A stretch of 64,000 nucleotides of DNA from DATMQA01 sp035566895 (GTDB taxonomy: Bacteria; Verrucomicrobiota; Verrucomicrobiia; Limisphaerales; UBA8199), in contig DATMQA010000213.1 in the NCBI GenBank assembly GCA_035566895.1, positions 5,689-69,688 of the forward strand, written 5' to 3'. The number at the start of each line of letters is the position of its first letter. Position 1 is the first letter of the stretch. Both the position numbers and the translations under genes were made by a program. Shown piece after piece: positions 44,956 through 53,957 of the stretch. The notes below the pieces were generated by a model. It made no database searches and was not told the DNA's origin. It saw only the letters and a list, made by a program, of their open reading frames with translations.

Positions 44956-45813
44956 ATGGGGTTAGGCTTGGCCCACCCTATGAGTTCTGCGGCTTGGAAG
45001 ATGTTGTTCGGGTTCCTTGCCTTAGCAGGATTTTTCTCCGCCTCGCTGGAATCCTATGGCGCCTTATTCACGTTCTCTTCCACGAACGTCATCGTGATTA
45101 ATGAGACCGGCACCCCCCCAATCCCCGCCGCACCGTATCCGGCGTCTCTCAGCGTCACGGGACTCAACGGCCTGGTCGTGACCAAACTGACCGTGACCCT
45201 GCACGGTCTGACTCATACTTTCCCGAGCGATATCAACATCTTGCTGCTCGGCCCATTGGGTCAGCGCGCGATCATCATGGCCCAAACCGGCGGGCAGGAC
45301 CGTTACAGCGTGACAAATTTGTCCCTGACACTGGATGATAACGCTGCCACACCGCTGCCGATTTACACCAGCTTGACTTCCGGCACTTTTCAACCTACGG
45401 ACGGGTATCTGAGCCTTGGTTATCCCCATTTTCCCTATGATTTTCCCGCACCCGCGCCCCCGGGGAACTCAAACTCCCTCTCCGCACTGTCTGTCTTCAA
45501 AAACACCGACCCAACCGGCCAGTGGAGTTTATTTGTAGTCGCCGACTCGACGGGCGATTCGGGCAGCATTTCCGGTGGCTGGAGCCTGAACCTTTCGGTC
45601 GCAGTACCGCTCCAGGTGACCCGCTCTCCAACAAATATCATCGTCTCCTGGCCCGCTTCCGCCCCCAATTGCTCTCTGCAAACAGCCCCCGACATTTCGG
45701 CCTCCGGCGGTTGGACCAATATTCCAACGATACCGCACACAAACCTGGGGCGGGTCACGGTGACCAATCCAATTTACCCGGGGAAGATGTTTTTCAGGTT
45801 GGTTGGCTACTGA
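44956..45813 (+). CDS. Secreted protein with a proprotein-convertase-type P domain
   Basis: About 285 residues (start ATG 44956; ATGs at 44980 or 45001 are alternatives), with a signal peptide ending near SYGA. Residues about 60-205 match a P/homoB domain: VTKLTVTLHGLTHTFPSDIN, ILLLGPLGQRAIIMAQTGG, and NTDPTGQWSLFVVADSTGDSGSISGGWSLNL. The last 70 residues end FFRLVGY, like other verrucomicrobial secreted proteins. No protease is attached. Probably extracellular binding or stabilising role. Confidence 0.75.
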   Translation: MGLGLAHPMSSAAWKMLFGFLALAGFFSASLESYGALFTFSSTNVIVINETGTPPIPAAPYPASLSVTGLNGLVVTKLTVTLHGLTHTFPSDINILLLGPLGQRAIIMAQTGGQDRYSVTNLSLTLDDNAATPLPIYTSLTSGTFQPTDGYLSLGYPHFPYDFPAPAPPGNSNSLSALSVFKNTDPTGQWSLFVVADSTGDSGSISGGWSLNLSVAVPLQVTRSPTNIIVSWPASAPNCSLQTAPDISASGGWTNIPTIPHTNLGRVTVTNPIYPGKMFFRLVGY

Positions 45814-45953
45814 ATCACGCACATTCGTAGAAGTACGGACAACTGAGCCAGGCATTTATCCTTGACCTCGGCTACAAAGGCATAGTAGAACTGCTACAAC
45901 GAAAGTTGTAAAGTTTGCAGCCTTGAAACCGAGTCAAGGCCGGGAAAGATTTC

Positions 45954-46673
45954 ATGTATACTAGGGGAAAAATTTTGCGGGTGACGCGGTTCCTTGCGTG
46001 TGTTTGCTTGGGGGTGACATTGGTGGGTGCCCAAAACCTGCTTGCCTCAGGAATCGTCTACTCCTTCGACAATGTATTCAGCGGCCAAAGCACACCGCCG
46101 GCCGGGCCTGGCCCTTGGGCTTCCGCCACGTTGCTGGACTTATCTCCGGGAACCGTTTCATTGACGATTAGCAACTCCGGACTCAGCAGTGGCGAATTCA
46201 TCAGTGGGTTGTATCTGAACCTGAACCCGGCCGACAATGTAAACAACCTGAGCTTCACCCAAACCGGTTCCAGCGGCAGCTTCACTGTCCCAACCATCTC
46301 AACAGGTGAAGACGGCTTTAAAGCGGACGGTGATGGCAAATACGACATCCTTTTCAGCTTCAGCACCCCCAATGGAACGACCTTCACGGTCAATGATTCC
46401 ATCACTTACAAAATCACCGGCATCGCCAACCTGACGTCTTCTGATTTCAGTTTCCTGAGCTCCCCGGCGGGTGGCTCAGGCCCCTTCTACGCAGCCGCCC
46501 ACATTCAGGGGACTCCACCCAACAACGGTTCCAGTTGTTGGGTGGAACCATCGCCAGGTCCCGTGGTGGTGCCGGAACCCGCCCCGATGATACTCCTCGG
46601 GTTTGGCGCCGGTCTGTGGCTCTGCTTCCGCTCTCACCAACGCCGCTCGAAGGCTCTTTCGCCCCAAGCTTGA
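45954..46673 (+). CDS. PEP-CTERM sorting-domain protein
   Basis: 239 residues. A signal peptide ends near LLAS. The C-terminus carries VVVPEPAPMILLGFGAGLWLC then RSHQRR: a PEP motif (207-209), a membrane stretch and a basic cluster. This is a standard exosortase substrate. The body (beta-rich, Ser/Gly/Thr) resembles other small PEP-CTERM proteins of unknown function. A possible promoter TTGACC (45862) and a small ACAAC-GAAA-GTTGT hairpin lie upstream. Confidence 0.88.
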   Translation: MYTRGKILRVTRFLACVCLGVTLVGAQNLLASGIVYSFDNVFSGQSTPPAGPGPWASATLLDLSPGTVSLTISNSGLSSGEFISGLYLNLNPADNVNNLSFTQTGSSGSFTVPTISTGEDGFKADGDGKYDILFSFSTPNGTTFTVNDSITYKITGIANLTSSDFSFLSSPAGGSGPFYAAAHIQGTPPNNGSSCWVEPSPGPVVVPEPAPMILLGFGAGLWLCFRSHQRRSKALSPQA

Positions 46674-46700
46674 TTGAAGTGAAGGGCAGCCGCTTTCGGC

Positions 46701-49700
46701 CTACGGGCTCCCCAGCCTGAAAAAGGAACTCCCTCCTCCCGTCGGCAGGGTCAAATTCCAAGTGCTGCTTTGGCTGGCAGCCGCATTCGTTACCAGCGTC
46801 CAAAGCACCGGCGCCGCCAGATTTGTTGCCCCATAGAGAGAGAATCCGGAAGCGGTGGCCGGCCAGGAGAGGGCCAGGGCGTTGCCCGAATAGGCAACGC
46901 TAAGATTCGGCAGAGGCGCGGAAGTGCCGGCTTGATTGGACCATGGGCTGGGACCGTTCCAATTAACCGCGGCGACGACGTAATAGTAGCTCACGCCGTT
47001 GGAAATCGCGAGGTCAGTGTAATTTGTGGCGGTGAGCCCGGCAGCGACGGTCGTGTAAGGACCCCCATTGGTTGTCGAGCGCTGCACATTGTAACCGGTT
47101 GCTCCCGCGACGGGCCACCAACTCAGGGCGATTTGAGTGTAAGCCGCCGCGGCATTCAAATGGCTTGGAGCCGAAGGCAATTGCCCCGCCACGCTCACAT
47201 TATCGAATGTGGCAGTGTTCAGCCTGGTGTTGTTGTGCGCTGTCACTGCCATTCCCACAAACGCATCACGAGACATTGCCAGTGTCACTGGCGACCCGAC
47301 CTGGCTCCAAACCGAACCACTGGTCGAAGTATAGGCAGTGAACGTATTACCGATGCGGACCAGCTTCACATAGTACGGTGCCGCCGGCCCCGCCTGGCCC
47401 GAGCTGGCGCTGGCGCCGTAGGTTGCCGGCCGATAGGAGAACAACGCTCCGTTCTGCGAGGTGACCGCAACAAACGCGTTGATGGCGTCCTGGTTAAGCG
47501 ATTCGCGGAGCATGACGCCGGCCTTGGCCCACGGGTCGGTGTTTTGCAAGCCGGATACCCGCGCGATGTTCGTGCAGTCGCCCGAGACCGCGCGATAGAC
47601 GTAATGAAACGAATCCGCGTTGTTCCAGATATCAATGCCCGAGCCGCTGACGGTGTAAACGCCGCCGGCGAAAGCGGCCGTGCCCGGCCAGCCGACGTCT
47701 CCCACGCTGCCATCCCATAACGTGGCAACACCCACATCCTGGTCTATCCACCCTAATGGCAGGCTGCCGTGGACGGGTGTCGAACCGATTTCGGTGGAAT
47801 TCGTGCTTTCCCCATTCGTGTTGAAGGCGGTTACCACGTAGTAATAGCTCACGCCGTTGCTTAAACCGAGGTCGAGATAGCTCGGTGTCGAACTGGAAGC
47901 CACCGTCAGGTAGGGTCCGCCGGAAATGGTTGCGCGCTTAATGTTGTAGCTGGCAGCCGTTTCGCAGGGGACCCAATTCAAAGAAACGGCGCCGTTGCCG
48001 GGTGTTGCCGCCAGCCCGGCGGTGAGCCCGGGCGGCGGCCCGGATTGCGCCCCAACCACGCTTTCCCCGAGGGGCGGGAAAGGCGCGCCGTTCGCGGGCA
48101 CGAATTCGACCCAGGCCAAATCATAGCCGGGATTGACACAGTCGATCTGGAGGCTGGCCAGGCCGGAGTTGGTCACCGTGATCCCGTTCACCGCATAGGT
48201 CGCGTAGGCGGCGTAACCGCCCGTAGTCGGGAGCGTCACCGGACCGGTAAGATCGTTGCTGCTCAGCACTAATGCATGGTTGGTGTTGTTCAAAATCAGC
48301 AGGCTGGCGCGCACCACGCCGCCCGTGGCGCCGCCGGCATAACGGATGAACAGGTTGTAGCTACCCGGAGCGCAGGTCAGCGTGTGGCGTTGCCATTCGC
48401 CGGCGTCATTCCAGCCCACCTTCAGCAGCGTCCCGGGATCAGCGCAACGCGTCATATCCACCCCATCGTCCCGGCCAAAAAAGCCGTTGTTCCACGCCGT
48501 CCCACCCGGACCATGATTGGCTTCGTCATCGAACACCGTGTCCGCATAGGCGATGCCCACTTCGCCCATGTCGTAGTCCGCCGCAAAGATTTTGCCGGGG
48601 ATAGTCACACCCGCTTTGTAAGGCAGTGCCAGGTTCGTGAAGCTCCCGGCCGGACGGTTCAAACTGTCCGCGACTTCCGGGTGCACCAGGCAATTGGAGA
48701 AAAGGGTGCCTTGCGCATAAGCCATCAGCCAATTGTACGCCTCGCTCACCGAAGGCCGTGGCACCGTCCCCGGCGACGCCCAATACGCCTTCAACGCGTT
48801 CCAGCCGGGCGTCTGCGGGTTTTGAACGAGCCCATAACATTGCGAACTGATCTTGTATGCCCAAAAGCAGTGGCCCTCGGAAATCGTTGCCGTCCGGCTG
48901 TTCTGGGTCAGGGTCACCGGCCGTTCGTAAGTGCCGAACACGAGCTTGTTGTACCAATGGGTCGAATTGATGCCAAACTCACCCGCCCAATCGGGGACAT
49001 TTGCGCCAACGCACGTGGCCCGGTTGCCGGTTCCCAGCGGCAGCCCACTGCCGTAATCATGATCGGAGAAAGACAAGTTTGCGTTTGGGTCGCTCCAGCC
49101 GGTGTTATCCACATCGTAAAGGGTGCTCGCGTAGAAGTCGCCTTCGCATAGCAGCAGGTGATTCGTATCGACCTGGCGGATCGTTCGGACCAGGTTCGAA
49201 TAGGTGATGCTCAAAGTGGGACTGCCGACCTGGCCGTTGGCGGCGCTGGTGTTGACCGGTTCATTGAGCAAATCATACCCGCCTAGCCACGTGTTGGTCG
49301 CATAATGCGCGGCAATCCGACTCCAGATGTGCCCGGCCAGCGCCAGGTTCGGGCCGCTGACAAAGACACTCGCCGTGTTGGTGTTCAACGTCCCGCCGTA
49401 GTTGGTCACCGAAAGATTGTTCGGACCGCCCGGGGCGCAATGCATGTCCGGAATCACATAGATGGCGTTGGTCGAACAATACGCGACCAGGTTGTCGAGG
49501 TATTTGAACCCCGTGTTAATATCGTACCCATTCGTCGGGTAATTATTCGCCCAATTGGTGACGTAAAAGAATTCCTCGAACGTGAACGGCACCCGCACAC
49601 TGTTGAAACCGTTGGCGTGCAGAAACACCATGTCCGCCGGCGTGATGAAATTGCTCCAGTAGGCGTCCAGCACTTGCGCCGTCAGATTAGTGTCCCCGCC

Positions 49701-49976
49701 CAGCACGTCCTGGATGGCCGCGACCAAACCGTCATAGTAATTGTTGATACCCCCGGTCCCCGTGCCGGCGCTATTGTAGGCCGAGAGATTCGGGCTACCC
49801 ATCATGTAGTACTCCGGCCACAGCCACGAACCCAGGTTGACCCCGCGCAACGTAATCGGCTGGTTATTGTTATCCAGGTTAGTAACCCCGGAAGCGTGCA
49901 GGAACCCGGTGTTCTGTGCGCCCGCCAGCGCCCCTGGCCTCCATACCAGCAGGAGGCATAGCCCTATCAAAAACAT
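46701..49976 (-). CDS. Secreted multidomain GH5-family glycosidase
   Basis: About 1091 residues, start ATG 49976 (GGAGA ribosome site, then the signal peptide). Catalytic GH5 domain about 25-430: RGVNLGSWLWPEYYM, the acid/base Glu in GGYDLLNEP (about 239) and the nucleophile Glu in WAGEFGIN (about 333). Next come a CBM6-like beta-sandwich (about 455-620; GRDDGVDMTRC, GEWQRHTLT), a fibronectin III domain, a DUF1349/laminin-G-like module (GVMLRESLNQDAINAFVAVT), a second FNIII and a tail ending SFFRLGSP. Probably an exo-acting beta-glucanase or mannanase; specificity not determinable. It lies after the DUF748 gene on the same strand. Confidence 0.88.
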   Translation of the reverse strand: MFLIGLCLLLVWRPGALAGAQNTGFLHASGVTNLDNNNQPITLRGVNLGSWLWPEYYMMGSPNLSAYNSAGTGTGGINNYYDGLVAAIQDVLGGDTNLTAQVLDAYWSNFITPADMVFLHANGFNSVRVPFTFEEFFYVTNWANNYPTNGYDINTGFKYLDNLVAYCSTNAIYVIPDMHCAPGGPNNLSVTNYGGTLNTNTASVFVSGPNLALAGHIWSRIAAHYATNTWLGGYDLLNEPVNTSAANGQVGSPTLSITYSNLVRTIRQVDTNHLLLCEGDFYASTLYDVDNTGWSDPNANLSFSDHDYGSGLPLGTGNRATCVGANVPDWAGEFGINSTHWYNKLVFGTYERPVTLTQNSRTATISEGHCFWAYKISSQCYGLVQNPQTPGWNALKAYWASPGTVPRPSVSEAYNWLMAYAQGTLFSNCLVHPEVADSLNRPAGSFTNLALPYKAGVTIPGKIFAADYDMGEVGIAYADTVFDDEANHGPGGTAWNNGFFGRDDGVDMTRCADPGTLLKVGWNDAGEWQRHTLTCAPGSYNLFIRYAGGATGGVVRASLLILNNTNHALVLSSNDLTGPVTLPTTGGYAAYATYAVNGITVTNSGLASLQIDCVNPGYDLAWVEFVPANGAPFPPLGESVVGAQSGPPPGLTAGLAATPGNGAVSLNWVPCETAASYNIKRATISGGPYLTVASSSTPSYLDLGLSNGVSYYYVVTAFNTNGESTNSTEIGSTPVHGSLPLGWIDQDVGVATLWDGSVGDVGWPGTAAFAGGVYTVSGSGIDIWNNADSFHYVYRAVSGDCTNIARVSGLQNTDPWAKAGVMLRESLNQDAINAFVAVTSQNGALFSYRPATYGASASSGQAGPAAPYYVKLVRIGNTFTAYTSTSGSVWSQVGSPVTLAMSRDAFVGMAVTAHNNTRLNTATFDNVSVAGQLPSAPSHLNAAAAYTQIALSWWPVAGATGYNVQRSTTNGGPYTTVAAGLTATNYTDLAISNGVSYYYVVAAVNWNGPSPWSNQAGTSAPLPNLSVAYSGNALALSWPATASGFSLYGATNLAAPVLWTLVTNAAASQSSTWNLTLPTGGGSSFFRLGSP

Positions 49977-50031
49977 CGGTCTCCGGACCTCGCGAAGGCA
50001 CGGGGCCAGCGGACAACGGCGGGAACACATA

Positions 50032-53000
50032 CTACTTCAGGTGAAAGAAAACCCGGCTGGCGCGATTGGTGGACTCCTCGCTGCCGGGCTCTGCCAGCAG
50101 CACCCGCTCCGCCTCGATTTGGCCGGAAGACAGGATCGCCTGCTGGGCGTGCACCGCGCGCTCGTGCGCCAGCCTCTGAAAGTCGTCTTCACTCACGCTG
50201 ATGGTCTCGAAAACGAGGCGTTCCATGTCGCTCTCGGGCGCTGCCGGCGCGGCTTTCTGCGCGTCCTGCAGGAGCAAGCCAGCTCCTTTCTCCTCCCCAC
50301 CCAAAGCCGCTGGAGCTGCCATCGGCCTGGATGGGCTGGCGGGCTTGCTCGTTACCCGTGCTACCGGTGCGGTCCCATTGTGGCCAGGGTTGGCGGCTTG
50401 CGCGGCCACGAGCGCCTTGTATGCCTGGTTCAGGGCCGCGGCATACTCTTCATCCGTGAATGGCACCTGGTCGGGGCTCACCCGCTCCTTCTCGCTCTTG
50501 CGGAGGGTGGCCCATTTCGCTGCACGGAATTGTTTTTGGAGTTTTTGCCGGCGCAACGCCGTCCCATCCGCCACGGGGTCGTAGCTGCCCTCGATTTCGA
50601 GTTGCAGACCGGGCCGCTCATGAAGGCCCTTCAGCAAGGCGTCCAGCTTGTCCCGCGATGCCGCCTGGAGTTCGGCGGACCCGGGCGCAAATGGCTGGTA
50701 GCTGACCTCCTCGCCTTTGCCTCCAAACAACGACCCCAGCGCCGCAAAAGGCGAGGTGACCAGTTTGGTAATCACGTTGGCGATCACATGGAGAATGACT
50801 CCGCTCAGGTGAAACTTGGGGTCGTCCAGGTCGCCCTCGATCGGCACGTTCAGCTCGATCTTCCCGCTGCGGTCCTTGAGAATGGCGATCGCCAGCTTCA
50901 CCGGCAGCTTGGTTGCGTCCGGGCTGGACACTTTTTCGCCCAGGGTGAATTGGTCAAGCATGACCGCGTTCTGCGCCTTCATTTTGCGTCCGGTCATCTC
51001 ATACTTCATGTCCAGATTGAATCTCCCTCTTTGCAGCGTGTAACCGAGGAACTTGCCGGAATACGGCCCAGCCGGAACAAGGTTCACATCCTTCACCACG
51101 ATTTTGAACTGGTTCGTCGTTGCTGGCCCCGGCGGCGGCAGGTCGCCGGTAATCTCCACCGGGCCGGTGCCTCCCACCCGGGCCTGCAACTTTGCCACGA
51201 TGTCATTCTTGAGTTCGGTCGAGATGCCCGTAATGGTCCCACTGACCTTTGTCACCGAGACTCGAGCCGGCGGATGCACCGAGCGGTCTTCCAGCCGGAC
51301 CTGCGCATTGGAGAATACGATGGTCTCCACCGAGGCCTTCAGCGGCGCCTTGAGAAACGCCAGGTTCGTCGAAGAAAAGCTTTTCGCCAGCAAACCGATT
51401 TTCTTCCGTGGGTCGCTCGATTCTTTGGCGGCCGCCGGCGAGGCGGTGGCCGGCTCGGCGGCGGGAGCATTCGTGTTGGTGAGCCTGGCGATGCGCATCA
51501 GGTTTAGTGTCTGGTTGGTCTCGACCACGACGTGGGCGTTCACGTCGTCGATGGCCAGCTCCGCCAGCGCGAATTCGGGCGGATTCAGGTTCGCCTTAAT
51601 CCCGGATAGCCGCACCGAGCCCCACTTGAGCACCTCCTCGTCCGTGTCGCCATCGACCCCGGTGAAATCATCCAGCCGCATGTTGCCGTTGAAGGTGGCG
51701 TCCGGCCCCAACTCGTTCGTGGCCACCAACTGGACCTGGCCGTCCATGCTGAATTTGCTGCCCAGGATAAACAGGCTGACAAACTGGTCGAGGTACGGAC
51801 CCAGCGGCGCCAGTTCGAGTTGTTCCAGCTTCAGCCGCACGTCCGCTGTCGGCGGGGAGAGCCCCGCGGTGACGGTCGTGTGAATCGTGCCGTTCGTATT
51901 CCAGCGCACCGAACTCTCGAGGGCCATTTTGGTTCCAGGCAAATTGGAAAGGTTGGTCGCCTGCATCGAAATATCCGTCAGCGCCAGCCTCACCGGGCGC
52001 GCGTTCGCCGAATCCACCAGTGTCACCGCGCAATCCTGCGCCTTGATCGAGCGCATCTGCGCCGTCCCCGCATTCGTGCTCGCCAGCAGTTGCGCGAACA
52101 AGTTCGTCGCCGAACGCAGCATCAGCATCACCGTGCCCGCGACATTCGTGCCCGCCGGCTTCGCCATCTCGATCACATTGACCTTCGCGTCCGGCGTCCG
52201 CCGCACCACGAGCCGTCCGCCGGTGACCACGACCGAATCCACCACGACGCGCCGGCCTATGGCGTCGGCGCTGGCGCCCTGCACGTTCAAATCGTCAAGC
52301 TCGACGAAGTTCTCCTGGCTGTCCTTTTCGGCAACTTTCAGCGAATGCAGGTGGAACGTGGCGTTGGTGACCACCGCCACATTGGTCGTGGTGCTCCAGG
52401 CGAAATCGTAAGCCGCCCCCAAATTAATCACGCCATCGCGGAGCTGGAAGCGCAGGAAATCCTGGTAAACCGGCGCGTATTTCGGCAGAGCCACGTTCTC
52501 AACGGAGAATTCGCCGCGCGAGCGGATCGGGTCCAGGAAGAAGTAGCCGCTCCAGGAAAATCGCTCGCCCGAATCGGTCGTGCCGGAGAAGGAATAAGGG
52601 TTCTTGTTCTCGGGATCGGTCTCCAGGCCGGTCAGAGTCAGTTCCACCGGCCCGATCATGCGATGGAAAGGCGTGCTGGGCGTCAGGTCCGCATACGAAA
52701 GCTGGGCGCCGGAAATGTGAAACTGGTCCACCCGGAGCACCAGCGGTTTTGAGGGCTTCTTCGGCGGGGCCGTCTCCGGGCCGGAGAACTTTTTCAACAA
52801 ATCCGTGAAGTTCAGCGTCAGGTCCTTGTTCACCTGGACACGGGCGTAAGGCCCGACCACGCGCACCTCCTTGAAAGTCCACGCCCGCTGGAAGAAGGAA
52901 ATCAATTGGAAATTGGCGTAGCCCTCCTGCAATGCGATAAATCGTTCCCCGTCCTTGTCCTTGACGACGAGACCGCGGATGGTGCCCGAAAGGACGTAAG

Positions 53001-53235
53001 GATTGAGGCGGACCTTCTCGATGGTGACCTCGCGATCGAGAATTTTCGCGAGTTGCTTCACCGCCACCGCGCGGACGATCAGCGGCAGGATCAGGAACCC
53101 GAACACCGTGTAAAAAAGCACCAGCCCGACGCCCCAGCAGACCCGTTTCCGGGTGCGCCGCGAGAGCTTGTAAAACCAGGCGGTTAAGACCCTGACTCCT
53201 GGATTATCCGGAGGCATATTCAATGGGATTCTCAT
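50032..53235 (-). CDS. DUF748 / AsmA-like envelope protein
   Basis: About 1067 residues. One N-terminal membrane anchor (RVCWGVGLVLFYTVFGFLILPLIV), then a long AsmA-like repeat region (REVTIEKVRLNPYVLSGTIRGLVV...) and the DUF748 C-terminus (FAPGSAELQAASRDKLDALL...LQLEIEGSYDP). Proteins of this type are inner-membrane-anchored, periplasm-spanning and linked to lipid or outer-membrane homeostasis. ATG 53235 is preferred; the open frame upstream to 53400 runs through repeat DNA. It ends 56 bases before the preferred GH5 start, so the two may be cotranscribed. Confidence 0.85.
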   Translation of the reverse strand: MRIPLNMPPDNPGVRVLTAWFYKLSRRTRKRVCWGVGLVLFYTVFGFLILPLIVRAVAVKQLAKILDREVTIEKVRLNPYVLSGTIRGLVVKDKDGERFIALQEGYANFQLISFFQRAWTFKEVRVVGPYARVQVNKDLTLNFTDLLKKFSGPETAPPKKPSKPLVLRVDQFHISGAQLSYADLTPSTPFHRMIGPVELTLTGLETDPENKNPYSFSGTTDSGERFSWSGYFFLDPIRSRGEFSVENVALPKYAPVYQDFLRFQLRDGVINLGAAYDFAWSTTTNVAVVTNATFHLHSLKVAEKDSQENFVELDDLNVQGASADAIGRRVVVDSVVVTGGRLVVRRTPDAKVNVIEMAKPAGTNVAGTVMLMLRSATNLFAQLLASTNAGTAQMRSIKAQDCAVTLVDSANARPVRLALTDISMQATNLSNLPGTKMALESSVRWNTNGTIHTTVTAGLSPPTADVRLKLEQLELAPLGPYLDQFVSLFILGSKFSMDGQVQLVATNELGPDATFNGNMRLDDFTGVDGDTDEEVLKWGSVRLSGIKANLNPPEFALAELAIDDVNAHVVVETNQTLNLMRIARLTNTNAPAAEPATASPAAAKESSDPRKKIGLLAKSFSSTNLAFLKAPLKASVETIVFSNAQVRLEDRSVHPPARVSVTKVSGTITGISTELKNDIVAKLQARVGGTGPVEITGDLPPPGPATTNQFKIVVKDVNLVPAGPYSGKFLGYTLQRGRFNLDMKYEMTGRKMKAQNAVMLDQFTLGEKVSSPDATKLPVKLAIAILKDRSGKIELNVPIEGDLDDPKFHLSGVILHVIANVITKLVTSPFAALGSLFGGKGEEVSYQPFAPGSAELQAASRDKLDALLKGLHERPGLQLEIEGSYDPVADGTALRRQKLQKQFRAAKWATLRKSEKERVSPDQVPFTDEEYAAALNQAYKALVAAQAANPGHNGTAPVARVTSKPASPSRPMAAPAALGGEEKGAGLLLQDAQKAAPAAPESDMERLVFETISVSEDDFQRLAHERAVHAQQAILSSGQIEAERVLLAEPGSEESTNRASRVFFHLK

Positions 53236-53280
53236 TGAAGTATCCGTCCGCTCTCCGTTTTGCTCAAGCCCATTTCTTGA

Positions 53281-53810
53281 ATGAAAACACGTCTCGCGTC
53301 CAAGGTCCACAGTCCGCGGTCCACAGTCGAGGAGGGAAGTGACGAGGGACGAGTGACGGGGGACAAGGGTAGTGACGTGCTTGATGAGTCCAAGGTCCAC
53401 AGTCCCCAGCGTTTGTGGTTAAATTAGGTTGCACTAACCTAAATTTGGCTGAATTAGGTTAAAGTAGATTTAATGAATGTGGTCGCAGTTGGTCGCAGTT
53501 GGTGGCAGTTAGTCGCAGTTTGGGATAGATGGACAGAGCCAGACAAGGTGACGTGAGGAGTATAGGCATATATGTATATAGTACCCCCCCTTTGATCCGT
53601 TACGTCGTTACAACCTCGGTAAACACGGGCGATTTTTGCGCTTTTTATCCGTTACACTATCCGTAACGATCCGTAACAGTCGTTACAACCTCGGTAAACA
53701 CGAGGGATCTTGAATCTGCAGGTCGTTACAAGCTCGGTAAACACGGGAGATTTTGAATAAAACGCTGAAACGCTGAAAGCCTGAAACGCCGAAGAAACCG
53801 AGGTAGTGGA
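53281..53810. repeat. Spacer packed with several families of short repeats
   Basis: Seen in order: TCCAAGGTCCACAGTCC words (53299-53330, 53388-53406). An AATTAGGTT hairpin (arms 53421-53430 and 53436-53446) plus a third copy (53452-53460). Four adjacent 10-bp units GGTCGCAGTT (53481-53520, two with one change). Three copies of TCGTTACAACCTCGGTAAAC followed by ACGRG (53605-53638, 53680-53712, 53723-53755), with ATCCGTTAC/ATCCGTAAC words between. ACGCTGAA-type units (about 53762-53795). No gene is seen. Possibly iteron-like or a recombination scar. Confidence 0.85.
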
Positions 53811-53856
53811 AGCGATCTCCATTACAACACTGATGTTTTGGTGAGGGAAATCGTAA

Positions 53857-53957
53857 GTATTTACTAAAAATGGTATTTTTACTGCTCAGTTAAAATAGAT
53901 GTTTCTAGTAAATAATATTGATTATTTACTGAAAATAGCGCTTATTACTTTACAGTG
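53857..53957 (+). promoter_or_regulatory. Operator/promoter region of the AbiE-like module
   Basis: A perfect 10-bp inverted repeat AGTAAATAAT-ATTG-ATTATTTACT spans 53907-53930. A direct repeat TATTTACTRAAAATRG occurs at 53858-53873 and 53923-53938, so the second copy overlaps the dyad. The start codon itself lies in a related TTTACAGTGAAAAG. Such sites fit autorepression by the winged-helix antitoxin; binding is inferred. Confidence 0.6.

Noticed and set aside
49837..51507. 556-codon plus-strand frame
   Set aside because: Antisense to the DUF748 and GH5 genes and very His/Arg-rich; no domain.
53605..53755. Three similar 33-bp repeats as a CRISPR array
   Set aside because: Gaps between copies are about 41 and 10 bases, the copies differ in their ends, and no cas gene is present.
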